Under the pieces are notes generated by a model. That model was not told the DNA's origin. It saw only the letters and a program-made list of their open reading frames with translations, and ran no database searches. A stretch of DNA of 64,000 nucleotides from Kriegella sp963975415 (lineage in GTDB: Bacteria > Bacteroidota > Bacteroidia > Flavobacteriales > Flavobacteriaceae), in the NCBI RefSeq assembly GCF_963975415.1, contig NZ_CAXBGN010000008.1, positions 124,001-188,000 on the forward strand, written 5' to 3'. Every line of letters starts with the position of its first letter. Positions within the stretch are counted from its first letter, which is position 1. Of this stretch, positions 35,863-45,424 are shown in pieces. The position numbers were made by a program, and so were the translations under genes.

Positions 35863-37635
35863 TTAAAATTGTATTTGATAATGGTTGTCATCGTAAGGTT
35901 GTGGTGTGGTAATTTTAATTTTATGCTTTTTCGAATCGTAGCTCCAACATTCTGAATCGAGATCTTTATTTGAAAAGCGTATTGTTTTCGGAGGTTTTTC
36001 GGAATGAATTCTCAGAATATGTGAAATTTTTGCTCCCTCAAGAAACACTTGTAATTCCTGTTCCTTACGCTCGTAAGTAATCTTGGTTTCTTCCTTTGTT
36101 CTAGGGTCATAGTAGACAAAACTATTCTGCTGGTCAGGGTATATTAAAACAGTGATGAAACCCTCGGAATCTTCTTTTCCTAAGCCCGTGTAATCCCTTT
36201 TGACGTCTAAAGGAACAATAGCTCCCTCCCGTACATATACCGGAAACTCTTCCAAAGGAAATTCCTTATTAAAAACTTGTGGACCATAAAGCAGTTTTTC
36301 ATCATCAAAAAAATAGCGCCACTTTCCGTCGGGTAAATTGACTTCCCGGTTTTTTGAGTCGACATAAATGGGAGCAATTAGAAAGTCGTCACCGAACATA
36401 TAATGATACTTGCCGTTTTTTAGCGGTACTTGCAATCTTCGCCCTCCTTTGTGTGCGCGTATCACATAATGATACATGTATGGTACGAATTCTGTGTGTA
36501 GCCAAGCGTATTTCCGTATAATTTCCAATTCTTGTGAAGTTCTTTTCCAAAGTCGTCTTTCCCCATGACCCCCATTAAGAAATAGACCACAGAACGTTGA
36601 AAACTGGGCCCAACGAATGTACAGTCGCGGCGGAATTTCTTTTCCAGAAAATCCGGCAATATCCGATCCAATGATATTATACCCTAACTTTGCACTCTTT
36701 AAAATGCTCTTTATGGCCGATTCAAACCCTTGAACGCCTTCAAGGGCAATATCTTTTTGTTCAATGTCTTGTTTTTTGATCATATCGTTTGTGACCCATT
36801 CATGTGTTTGGTCACCTACCCAATTCACAGGTGATGCGTCGATCGGGGCAAAGCCCTCAGGGTGATACCACCGATCAATTGACCTGGAAAGGGTGACAAA
36901 TTCTGGATTTTGCGTTAGTCCGTGTCGATATTCTTGACGATAATAAAGATCCATATAGGTTCTTGTTGTCATCAACCCGTTAGATGTTTTCTTATAGAAA
37001 AAAGGCACACTTCCGATTTTGTGCATAAAAAGGGTAGCGGTGCCATCTAGTTTCCATCCGTCGATTCCAAGGTCGAAAACTCTTTGTTGAAGGCCGTTCC
37101 ACCATTTCATGGCTTCAAGGTTGCTATAATCAATAAATCCACCTTTTCCCTTCCACCAAGAATCAGGTTTCTTCGCTTTGGCTAAATAACCGTTGCCCAT
37201 GGCCTCATCGTACCAATCTTTATCTTCTTCAATATGGGTGTCTTTATTAGAACTATTTATCATGGAGGTCATCCAGAGCACTACACGATAATCATTCTTT
37301 TCAAGGTTTTTGAACCAACTATCAGGACTTTTATAGCGAATGGTATCAATTTCAAAATCATTGTAGCGCAATGACCAAGGGCTGTCTAATAGAATGGTAC
37401 GCACAGGTATGTCGTGTTCGCGATATCCAAGAAGCAATTCATCAACATAATCGGAGGTATTCACATCGTCTTCCCAAAGCCAACATTCCAGGGCCCAAGC
37501 TGGAGTGAGCGGAGGGTTTCCTTGGCGCTGCGCGTTGAAAGGCATACCCCAAAATGGCAAGAACCAGTAGAAATATACAATTATTGAAAACGGTATTAAT
37601 AACCAAAACGTTACTTTTAATACCTTCTTAATCAT
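35863..37635 (-). CDS. Membrane-anchored glycoside hydrolase family 31 enzyme
   Basis: A protein of 590 residues with an uncleaved-looking N-terminal helix (about 7-29), so it is probably tethered to the membrane and faces the periplasm. The catalytic barrel is GH31. The nucleophile Asp197 lies in DGWKLDGTA, the acid/base is probably Asp275 in NWVGDQTHEW, and the conserved GSDIAGFSG follows at 323-331. The C-terminal beta domains include HKGGRRLQVPL and EEFPVYVREGAIVPLD. The large N-terminal beta domain of many GH31 enzymes is missing. Family activities include alpha-glucosidase, alpha-xylosidase and sulfoquinovosidase. Its ATG overlaps the stop of the PHP gene by four bases. Confidence 0.88.
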   Translation of the reverse strand: MIKKVLKVTFWLLIPFSIIVYFYWFLPFWGMPFNAQRQGNPPLTPAWALECWLWEDDVNTSDYVDELLLGYREHDIPVRTILLDSPWSLRYNDFEIDTIRYKSPDSWFKNLEKNDYRVVLWMTSMINSSNKDTHIEEDKDWYDEAMGNGYLAKAKKPDSWWKGKGGFIDYSNLEAMKWWNGLQQRVFDLGIDGWKLDGTATLFMHKIGSVPFFYKKTSNGLMTTRTYMDLYYRQEYRHGLTQNPEFVTLSRSIDRWYHPEGFAPIDASPVNWVGDQTHEWVTNDMIKKQDIEQKDIALEGVQGFESAIKSILKSAKLGYNIIGSDIAGFSGKEIPPRLYIRWAQFSTFCGLFLNGGHGERRLWKRTSQELEIIRKYAWLHTEFVPYMYHYVIRAHKGGRRLQVPLKNGKYHYMFGDDFLIAPIYVDSKNREVNLPDGKWRYFFDDEKLLYGPQVFNKEFPLEEFPVYVREGAIVPLDVKRDYTGLGKEDSEGFITVLIYPDQQNSFVYYDPRTKEETKITYERKEQELQVFLEGAKISHILRIHSEKPPKTIRFSNKDLDSECWSYDSKKHKIKITTPQPYDDNHYQIQF

Positions 37636-39074
37636 TGTTTTAGTTGTATTTTTTTGTTATGAGAAGTTCTAAAATACCAAACCGAACCTGCATATAAGAA
37701 AAGTATGATGCCGATTGGCCCAAGTAGACGACTGTATTCGGAATATACATCGCTATAGCCGGCGACGGCGTTTCCTTGAACGTAGTAAATAATACAAAGA
37801 ATTATAAGAAATAGAGAACTGATCAAGGCCGGCGTGGTAATATTTTTGAGTTTTTTAAAAAAAGCTTTTTTTCGATTTATAGTCAACCATAACGCAAGCA
37901 GCCAGAGTACCCATGATATGACCTGTAACCCGTTCAGTGTTCTGAAATAATTGATAAGGGTCAAAAATGGTCTAAAGAATAGGTTGGATTTAGCATAAAA
38001 GGGGCGATCCTTATACATAAGAATCTGCAGCTTTTGTTGCGGGCCATTTTTTAGAATATTTAAAATGGCTTTTTCTTTAGCATTGGCATCGAGATGTTGC
38101 CAATTGGGTATTTCGAAAGCATTGTAAAGCGAGCACACCCTGCCGTAGCCATGAAAATCCAATCCGCCGACCATCATAAGTTCGTTCACGGTACAGAACT
38201 CCCTTAGTTCTTGAAACAATGTTCTGTTGTAATAGAGATCTTTGCCTACATTCTCGATTTCAAAGCCATCGACACCCATTGTGGCATAAAATTCTTTATC
38301 CTTGCCTTTACCGTCGAACCAGTGGTTTATGAGTACGGCACCGCCATGGGCGTGTACGGCATCAATTACGGATTTATCATCCATGCCCTCAGTTTCAAAA
38401 CTACCATCCAACCCCAATAAACTCATATGATTACTGCCAGAGTATTCTTGGCCGACCATGATCAGTGGATGTTCAGGAATTGTACCTTTTCTTTGTTTCT
38501 GTTCAAATTCAAGACTTTTTCTATGATGTGCATGATCTGTTATGAAGAATGCGTCAAAACCATTTCTCTTATGGAATTCCCACATTTTCTCTTGGGAGAT
38601 CAATCCATCATGACTGAATTCGGTATGGGAATGTGTAGTTACCAGAACTGAATCCTTAGAATTATTTACAATGGTATTGTTCGGTAGGGGGATAAATAAA
38701 ATAATAACAAAAATTGTAAAAGAAAGGCCAATCAACATGGGTAAATCGACCAAAATACTTAGAAGCCTGCTCTTTTTGCCTGACGGCTGCCTGAATGCCT
38801 TTATCATCGAGACAACACAATATAAAATAAGAATCCATAATAAGACCAGAGGAATTTCCGTCAAAGGATATAGTGTTCGATTAAGATAGAGTAGGGGCCC
38901 TAAGAATGGCTCAAATAAAATTCTGAAAAAATCTATGTGAACACCAAAGTCGGAATTTCTGTCGAGCGTAAGTACATCTTCGTAATAAATTGGATAATGA
39001 AAAAACAAAGCCAATAAAACAATGCTGGAAATGATTGTTCCAACAATGATTTTTTGAGTTCGGTATTTTTTCAT
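37632..39074 (-). CDS. Membrane protein with PHP-type metallophosphoesterase domain
   Basis: A protein of 480 residues with three transmembrane helices (about 9-27, 72-92, 107-130), a PHP domain (about 140-330) and three more C-terminal helices. PHP metal ligands are visible in TTHSHTEFSHDG (His148, His150, His155, Asp156), ITDHAHH (Asp180, His181), GQEYSG, the histidines of VHAHGG and LINHWFD, and GGLDFHGYG. Positive charges in the loops after helices two and four and at the C-terminus place the PHP domain on the periplasmic side. The catalytic core resembles CehA/McbA-type PHP hydrolases. It is coupled by an ATGA overlap to the GH31 gene and follows the DapA-like gene by 28 bp. Confidence 0.82.
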   Translation of the reverse strand: MKKYRTQKIIVGTIISSIVLLALFFHYPIYYEDVLTLDRNSDFGVHIDFFRILFEPFLGPLLYLNRTLYPLTEIPLVLLWILILYCVVSMIKAFRQPSGKKSRLLSILVDLPMLIGLSFTIFVIILFIPLPNNTIVNNSKDSVLVTTHSHTEFSHDGLISQEKMWEFHKRNGFDAFFITDHAHHRKSLEFEQKQRKGTIPEHPLIMVGQEYSGSNHMSLLGLDGSFETEGMDDKSVIDAVHAHGGAVLINHWFDGKGKDKEFYATMGVDGFEIENVGKDLYYNRTLFQELREFCTVNELMMVGGLDFHGYGRVCSLYNAFEIPNWQHLDANAKEKAILNILKNGPQQKLQILMYKDRPFYAKSNLFFRPFLTLINYFRTLNGLQVISWVLWLLALWLTINRKKAFFKKLKNITTPALISSLFLIILCIIYYVQGNAVAGYSDVYSEYSRLLGPIGIILFLYAGSVWYFRTSHNKKIQLKQ

Positions 39075-39102
39075 TCATTATTTATTTATGACATATTCGA
39101 GT

Positions 39103-40023
39103 TTAAACAGGCGACTTATTATTACTATAATCGAATTTTTTCAAATAGCGCTTGATTTCTTTTCGATGTGCACTGTTCAAAGGGCTCAAAGGCAGGGCCA
39201 TATAATCTTTGCAAATTCCCTTGAGTGATAAAACACATTTTATCGCCTGAATACTTTTCGTAGGGGAATCACCCAAGTTGTAAATTGTCTTATGTACGTA
39301 GAGCAATTGATTTCGTAAAAATGCGATTTTTTTTAGGTCACGGGACTGTGATGCCTCATATAAATCTACAAAAAGTTTCGGAAAGCAATTAGCTCCACCG
39401 GCAACAGCTCCGTGACCACCGTTTAGAATGGTATCTGTAAGAAAAAGTTCGGCCCCGGCGATGACTGAAAAGTCTGGTGAATCTTTAAATTCATCAATGA
39501 GTGCGTATAATAGAGACATATCACCGGAACTATCCTTAACACCTATTGCTCCTAATTCTTTGCCTTTTTTTACCGTTTCAACGGTTAGGTTTACCTTGGT
39601 GCAACTTGGTATATTGTACAAGAGAAAGGGTAAGGGTAGCACTGGGACCAATGCTTCCAAGTAATCGATCGTTTCTTGCTGTGTAATTTGGAAATAATAT
39701 GGAGGGGCAACTACGAGGGCATCTACCCCCATTTCTTTAGCATAGTTCGCTATTTCTATGGTAGCCTTAAAGGAAGTATCAGTAATTCCGACCAATACGG
39801 GTATTCTATGATTTACTATCTCACAGGCCTCTTTGATCAATTGCTTTCTTAGGCTGTAATCAAGGCTAGGGCCTTCGCCATTCGTTCCAAGTAAAAAAAT
39901 ACCATGAACCCCACCTTCGATTACATGTTCGATAAGCAGTTTAAGCCCTTTGCTATCGAGCTCCTTATTTTCTAACAAAGGGGTAATCATTGGTGGGATA
40001 ATACCTTTTAGAGGCAATTTCAT
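39103..40023 (-). CDS. Dihydrodipicolinate synthase / N-acetylneuraminate lyase family aldolase
   Basis: A protein of 306 residues with a class I aldolase TIM barrel. The Schiff-base Lys163 lies in GVKDSSGD and the catalytic Tyr136 in LLYNIPS. The carboxylate-binding motif is GTNGEG (46-51) where true DapA usually has GTTGE, which together with the gene context points to a sugar-acid aldolase or lyase acting on a 2-keto-3-deoxy sugar acid. It is the first gene of an operon with the PHP membrane protein and GH31. The protein is cytoplasmic. Confidence 0.88.
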   Translation of the reverse strand: MKLPLKGIIPPMITPLLENKELDSKGLKLLIEHVIEGGVHGIFLLGTNGEGPSLDYSLRKQLIKEACEIVNHRIPVLVGITDTSFKATIEIANYAKEMGVDALVVAPPYYFQITQQETIDYLEALVPVLPLPFLLYNIPSCTKVNLTVETVKKGKELGAIGVKDSSGDMSLLYALIDEFKDSPDFSVIAGAELFLTDTILNGGHGAVAGGANCFPKLFVDLYEASQSRDLKKIAFLRNQLLYVHKTIYNLGDSPTKSIQAIKCVLSLKGICKDYMALPLSPLNSAHRKEIKRYLKKFDYSNNKSPV

Positions 40024-40082
40024 AAGTGTTGGTGTGATTGATTATAGTAACAAATTAAGCTCAAAATCGAGCTTCATACCAC

Positions 40083-40094
40083 TACAATATTGTA
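40083..40094. promoter_or_regulatory. 12-bp palindrome upstream of the aldolase operon
   Basis: TACAATATTGTA is a perfect palindrome 60 bp before the ATG of the aldolase gene. It could be an operator, though in AT-rich DNA a 12-bp palindrome may also be chance. Confidence 0.25.
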
Positions 40095-40240
40095 TTAAAT
40101 ATATTATATTTTACCCCTTTATGTCGTATTGGTGAGTGCATTATGATTTTTGTTTTGGTCATATAATAAATAAAATAGGTCGCCTTAAAAAATCTTGTAT
40201 CGCGGTTTTGGGATATAAGGAAAACATAGCGCTATTTAAA

Positions 40241-40272
40241 AAAAGAGACACTTAAAGTAAAGTGTCTCTTTT
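40241..40272 (-). terminator. Terminator after the susCD unit
   Basis: AAAAGAGACACTT (40241-40253) and AAGTGTCTCTTTT (40260-40272) form a 13-bp perfect stem with a six-base loop, followed on the minus strand by more T. It separates the susC-susD transcript from the aldolase-PHP-GH31 operon. Confidence 0.9.
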
Positions 40273-40305
40273 GGTGTTCGATTCATTCTTTATATGTTTA
40301 AGGCC

Positions 40306-41967
40306 TTAGTAAGGTTGATTGGTACCTTGCAATAGCCACATTTTTGACCAAGCGCTGTTGTTGGTGGTGTCTTCTCCTTTAAAAGGTGTTGTTTCTAACT
40401 TATTTATAGCGGCATCGGCATTAGCCGTGTTATTGTCGATTTCATCAATGTGGTAATAGAATCGCAGTGGTAAGGCTGCCCTTTTTGCCGTAGGTCCCGT
40501 TTGTAGGTCTGGAAGCCCTGTTCTTCGGTAATCGAACCATGACTGGGCCGCCGATGTCCAGCTGGCAATCCATTTTTGTTCAATGATATCTTCATAATCA
40601 CCATAAGCCGCTGGACCAGAAATGTAAGTTGCATACGAATCTCCAACACCCCATGCATTTAAAGATTGTTGAATACCCTGGTTGTAATATTGCTCGGCCG
40701 AACCGGTCGCCCAGCCATTAAGTGCAGCCTCCGCCAAAATAAAATGTACCTCGGCAGCGGAAATGAGTCGCGATTTTAACAAGGGACCACTTGCCGCCTT
40801 ATAGATATCATTTAATTGAGAAACGTGGGGGTTGTAAGACCCTTGGTTGAATTCTTTCTTTAAATTGTATGCTGGCCCTAGCGTTATGGCGGTTGGCAGT
40901 CCCACATATTCTTTGTCAAAATTTACCGGTTCGCCTACAATGGCCAAATGGTCGTCGACAAGTTTTTCCGAGACATGTCTTTCACCGGTGGTATCATCTA
41001 TATAATCGGTATCATCAGGTGAACCGACATCTTCTACCAATGGAATCTCAATTTTATTGGCCCAAACAGCCAGTCTTGGGTCCTCTAACATTTGTAGGGC
41101 GTCTACCAGGGTAGCAGCCATTTTTATTCTAAAATAAGCACCTTGGGGACTGGTATCAAATTCTGTGTTACTAGGCCAAGAATCATTGGGGCTGGCGCCG
41201 ACATAATCAACGTTTGCGTCATCTGTCGCATCTGTAATTAAAGGATATTGCTGTGGGTTGGATGCTATTCTTCGAATACCTTCAGCGGCCACTCCAGGTT
41301 CTTTGACCGATAAACGCATATAGTAGCGCAATGCCAGGGAATTTGCAAATTTACGCCATTGTGCGACGTTGCCCGCATATAAAATATCTTGTTGTGTCTG
41401 AATACTAAAATAAGCATCCTGACTTTTAGATAATAAAGTGTTGGCTCGAGAAAGGTCGGCAAAGATACCGGTGTAAATATCTTTTTGGTCATCGAAAACA
41501 GCATCGAAGAAATCGACGCCCTCGTCGGCTCTTAAGGCTCCCGAGTATGGGGCATCTCCCCATAAATCTGTAATCATACCGAATAGATAGGCTTTCATGA
41601 CCAAGCCAACGCCCAAGTGAAAATCCAAGTTATCAGTTTCCGCTTTTTCAATCAGTGTCTTGTTATTGTTCAAAAGGCTATAATACCCGTTCCAACTGTG
41701 GGAATCGTTGCTCCAATCATAAGAGTTATGACCTCCTGACCATCCATCTTTTTGAGTGTGTTGCATAACCCCTGCCATATCGCCAAACCCAAGGCCGACG
41801 ACATTCTTCGCCGTACCAGAAATCACCGTCGCCATTAAAAGGTTGGGGTCAACATTGTCGGAACCTATCTGGTTCGGGTTTTCATTCAAATCTTCTAAAC
41901 CGTGGCATGAGATTAAGACGGTAAGCCCCAAAACCAATATGCCTATTTTATTTTTTAGTTGATACAT
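40306..41967 (-). CDS. SusD/RagB-type glycan-binding lipoprotein (SusD-like_2)
   Basis: A protein of 553 residues with a lipobox (LTVLISCHG, Cys21), hence a surface lipoprotein. DLNENPNQ, LLMATVISGTAKN and the Trp/Tyr-rich region DGWSGGHNSYDWSNDSHSWNGYY mark the SusD/RagB superfamily, of the variant often called SusD-like_2. The helical core contains LSRANTLLSKS and FANSLALRYYMRLS. It binds oligosaccharides or other nutrients over the SusC pore encoded 19 bp upstream. The C-terminal YRRTGLPDLQTG and SAWSKMWLLQG fit the family. The ligand is unknown. Confidence 0.92.
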   Translation of the reverse strand: MYQLKNKIGILVLGLTVLISCHGLEDLNENPNQIGSDNVDPNLLMATVISGTAKNVVGLGFGDMAGVMQHTQKDGWSGGHNSYDWSNDSHSWNGYYSLLNNNKTLIEKAETDNLDFHLGVGLVMKAYLFGMITDLWGDAPYSGALRADEGVDFFDAVFDDQKDIYTGIFADLSRANTLLSKSQDAYFSIQTQQDILYAGNVAQWRKFANSLALRYYMRLSVKEPGVAAEGIRRIASNPQQYPLITDATDDANVDYVGASPNDSWPSNTEFDTSPQGAYFRIKMAATLVDALQMLEDPRLAVWANKIEIPLVEDVGSPDDTDYIDDTTGERHVSEKLVDDHLAIVGEPVNFDKEYVGLPTAITLGPAYNLKKEFNQGSYNPHVSQLNDIYKAASGPLLKSRLISAAEVHFILAEAALNGWATGSAEQYYNQGIQQSLNAWGVGDSYATYISGPAAYGDYEDIIEQKWIASWTSAAQSWFDYRRTGLPDLQTGPTAKRAALPLRFYYHIDEIDNNTANADAAINKLETTPFKGEDTTNNSAWSKMWLLQGTNQPY

Positions 41968-41986
41968 GACGATTTTCGTTTTATTT

Positions 41987-44900
41987 TTAAAAAGTTATGC
42001 CAATTTTAAATCCTACAGGAATTACCCAAGGATCTACATTGTAGCGCTCAATACCCTGCTTAAACTGTGTTCCTCTGTTTCCTGAACTTGTTTCTGCCTG
42101 AAAAGCCCTTTCAGGATCGACCCCAAAGGCCGAGTCTTTTGTCCAAAGCATTATATTTCTACTATATAGTGACAAGCTAACATTGTCAAGCCCGGTTCTG
42201 TCTAAAATCTTATTAGGTAAATCATAGCTCAACGAAACCTCCCTTAACTTAATATAATCGGCATCGAACATATGAGGTGTTCCAAACTCCCATGGATTAC
42301 CCACTGAGAAGGGAAGAAACGTAGTGCCCACATTACCAAGGTTTTCGTGGTCTAAAATAAAGTTTCCATTTTCGTCATGATGCCCTACGACGCCTGCACT
42401 AAAGATACCGTCATAAACGACCGTACCGCTAAATGCCTCGGGAAATCCACCATTTCCAGGTGTTCCTCCAATAGATTTAAAGTTCTCTGCAAAGAGAAAT
42501 TCATCGGCATGATCTAAAACCCATTGTTTAAGTTCCGGTCCGGCTTCCGCGATACCGGGATCGACTAAGTTGTCTATAAGTTGCTGGCCATAACCATCTT
42601 CAACCATATACCGAGAAGTTTGCGACATATACTGCCCGCCAGAACGCCAGTCAAAGGTCAAGTTCAATGATAAATTCTTATACGAGAAACTCGATTGCAG
42701 CCCCATAACAAAATCAGGGTTGTAGTTGCCCACTTTGACCCGTTCTTCTTGGGGCAACCATTCAGAATCTTCACCTGCGCCAATCAATGGGTATCCAAAA
42801 TAAGGTGAATTAGCGTCCGTGACCCGTAATATTTTGGGAGAGTAAATATTTCCTACCAAGCCATCTTCTCCCGTTGCGGGGTTCGCTACATAACCTCGTG
42901 ATACACTTTTGTTCTCGCTCCAAAACTCTATATAGTCTACACCTTCATATAATTCCAAAATTTTTGATTCATTGGTAGTAAAATTAAAATTCAAGTCCCA
43001 ATTCCAGTTTTCGTTGCGGATGGGGGTGACACCCAATGAAAGCTCCCAACCGTTGCTTTCCAAAATTCCGGCATTAATGCCAACACTCGTATTTCCCGAA
43101 GACCCTGCGAGAGGTACCCTGATAATTTGATTTTTGTTTTCGACCGTGTAGTACGTGCCTTCAAAACGGAACCTGTTATTGAACATAGTCAGGTCAACAC
43201 CAAATTCTTGTGAGGTGGCTTCCTCTGGCTCTAAAGTAGGGGTATTCAAACCGCCTGCAGTATATAGCGTGGCATTGTCCCAAACTCCGGCGTTATTATA
43301 GTAGGCCCCCAATTGATATGGACTTGTATCGTTACCTACCCGAGCCCAGCCTCCTCTTAGTTTGAAAAGGTCTACTTTGGGAATGTTGACCACTTCACTT
43401 AGCAGAAAACTTAAGGATGCCGATGGATAGAAATATGAACGGTTGTCTATGGGCAATGTACTTGACCAGTCGTTTCTTGCCGTAACATCTAAATATAGCA
43501 TGTCTTTAAAACCAAAATTTCCAAGGGCATAAACGCTATTAATGCTTCTTTCACTAATAAAGCTAGAATAATTTAAAGCGGTAGGGGCAATGTTTTTAAC
43601 GGTAAACAAATTGGGGACAATTAAACCGACGCTGGAAAATGCGGAGTTGTTTAGCCCTGTATTTTTTTGGTACATTAAATTTCCACCCCCGGAAACCGAT
43701 AAGTCAAAATCTCCGAAATCTTTGGTGTAGGTGGCCAAGATATCTATATTGGTCTCCATACCATCTGTTTTGGAAATACCATAAGTTCCATTGTTCGATT
43801 CGGCTTCATACCCTTCAGGTGCAATTTTACTTTCTTGGGTCTGATTAAAGCTGTTCAAGTTGTAACTCGTTCTTATTTTAAAAGATTCTGAAATATTCCA
43901 ATCCAATGCCATATTTCCAAAAACCCGGAAACGGGAATAGCTGTTATTTACATCATAAGCTAGAAAATAAGGATTATTGTATCCGGGTGCCAAGGTCAAA
44001 ACTTCTGTGCCCGGCAAATCATAGTCTCTTAAAAGGTTCAAATCAATGTTTGCGGGAGTGGAATAAGCCCATTGCAAAGGGTTGGCCCCCCTGTTGGATG
44101 CTGGCCGGTTATCTGCATAACTGTGTACCACATTAACATTGGTGCTCAAAATGAACTTGTTGTTCAAATTAGACGATGCCGATAGTGAAAAACTATTACG
44201 ATTGACATCTGAGTTGGGAACCAAACCGGTATTTGACATATTGGTGATGCCCACTCTATAATTTAACGCCTCGGTACTATTCGTGACGGAAAGACTGTTG
44301 GTGGAAGTAATGCCCGTTTGGACAAAATCATTGACATTATTCGGGTATGATTTTAATTCCGTAGGAATTGGTTGGCCATTGGCATCCAAAGGAGCATTCC
44401 ATTGTACAGCGAAATATCCTTGATCTAATTCAGGGCCCCCATTGCCACCTGACAATGCTACTGGCGGTAACAGATTACTTCCTCCTTGTGATTCTGGGGA
44501 AAATGAAAACAATCCGGAAGCAAATCTCGTTTGTTGTTCCAAGAATTTATAAGGAACGTCAAAAACCGTGCTCGAAGAAAAGGAAACCTTCATTTTCTCC
44601 TTATCCTTTGCTTTTTTGGTAGTAATCAATACAACGCCATTACCTGCCCTAGATCCGTAAAGCGCAGCCGCACTGGGTCCTTTTAAGATACTTACATCTT
44701 CAATACTATTAGGGTCTAAATCAGAAATGGCGTTCCCGTAATCTACCCGGTTATCATTACCGAATCCGCCAATATTATTGAGTGAATTAACTACGGGCAC
44801 CCCATCAATGACAAAGAGCGGTTGATTGTCCGAACTCAAAGAGATAGCCCCCCTGATAACCATGCTTACTGATGAACCCGCCCCACCGGTAGAGTTTAGG

Positions 44901-45370
44901 GTGACCCCGGCTACCTTACCTGATAGTGAGTTCAATACATTTTCTTGGGCAACCCGCGTTAGTTCTTCCCCAGCTACATTCTCTACGGAGTACCCTAACG
45001 ATTTGTCTTCTCGTTTTATGCCAAGGGCCGTAACAACAACTTCATCCAATGCTTGGGCGCTAGTGGCCATTGTAACATTCAAGGTAGTCTGGCCGTTTAC
45101 CGAAACCTCACGAGTTTCAAATCCGATATAGGAAAATATCAAGATGCTATTGGCATCGGAGACATTAATGCTGTAGTTGCCGTCAAAATCCGTTGTTACT
45201 CCGGTCGCGGTTCCTTTCAGTACAATACTTACACCGGGTAAAGGCATATTGTCTTCACTCGAACTAACCGTACCAGATACATTCGTTTGAGCCAAAACCA
45301 TCGCACTGCACATAAATAGCACAAAATTTAAAGCGACGAAGGATGAAGTCTTCTTTATATACGTGTTCAT
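41987..45370 (-). CDS. SusC/RagA-type TonB-linked outer-membrane transporter
   Basis: A protein of 1127 residues. It has a signal peptide ending at MVLAQ, a carboxypeptidase-regulatory-like domain (about 30-110) with FSYIGFETREVSV, the TonB-box-like EVVVTALGIKRE, and a plug with NVLNSLSGKVAGV, VIRGAISLSSDNQPLFVIDG and IEDVSILKGPSAAALYGSRAGNGVVLITTK. The barrel ends in VIPVGFKIGITF. The GSRAGNGVVLITTK ending of the plug is the SusC hallmark. It forms the SusCD complex with the next gene product for TonB-driven oligosaccharide or peptide import. Confidence 0.95.
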   Translation of the reverse strand: MNTYIKKTSSFVALNFVLFMCSAMVLAQTNVSGTVSSSEDNMPLPGVSIVLKGTATGVTTDFDGNYSINVSDANSILIFSYIGFETREVSVNGQTTLNVTMATSAQALDEVVVTALGIKREDKSLGYSVENVAGEELTRVAQENVLNSLSGKVAGVTLNSTGGAGSSVSMVIRGAISLSSDNQPLFVIDGVPVVNSLNNIGGFGNDNRVDYGNAISDLDPNSIEDVSILKGPSAAALYGSRAGNGVVLITTKKAKDKEKMKVSFSSSTVFDVPYKFLEQQTRFASGLFSFSPESQGGSNLLPPVALSGGNGGPELDQGYFAVQWNAPLDANGQPIPTELKSYPNNVNDFVQTGITSTNSLSVTNSTEALNYRVGITNMSNTGLVPNSDVNRNSFSLSASSNLNNKFILSTNVNVVHSYADNRPASNRGANPLQWAYSTPANIDLNLLRDYDLPGTEVLTLAPGYNNPYFLAYDVNNSYSRFRVFGNMALDWNISESFKIRTSYNLNSFNQTQESKIAPEGYEAESNNGTYGISKTDGMETNIDILATYTKDFGDFDLSVSGGGNLMYQKNTGLNNSAFSSVGLIVPNLFTVKNIAPTALNYSSFISERSINSVYALGNFGFKDMLYLDVTARNDWSSTLPIDNRSYFYPSASLSFLLSEVVNIPKVDLFKLRGGWARVGNDTSPYQLGAYYNNAGVWDNATLYTAGGLNTPTLEPEEATSQEFGVDLTMFNNRFRFEGTYYTVENKNQIIRVPLAGSSGNTSVGINAGILESNGWELSLGVTPIRNENWNWDLNFNFTTNESKILELYEGVDYIEFWSENKSVSRGYVANPATGEDGLVGNIYSPKILRVTDANSPYFGYPLIGAGEDSEWLPQEERVKVGNYNPDFVMGLQSSFSYKNLSLNLTFDWRSGGQYMSQTSRYMVEDGYGQQLIDNLVDPGIAEAGPELKQWVLDHADEFLFAENFKSIGGTPGNGGFPEAFSGTVVYDGIFSAGVVGHHDENGNFILDHENLGNVGTTFLPFSVGNPWEFGTPHMFDADYIKLREVSLSYDLPNKILDRTGLDNVSLSLYSRNIMLWTKDSAFGVDPERAFQAETSSGNRGTQFKQGIERYNVDPWVIPVGFKIGITF

Positions 45371-45424
45371 AAAATTGTTTTGAATTGGTTATATATTTTG
45401 ATCAAATTTTTTAGGAGGTCTAAT

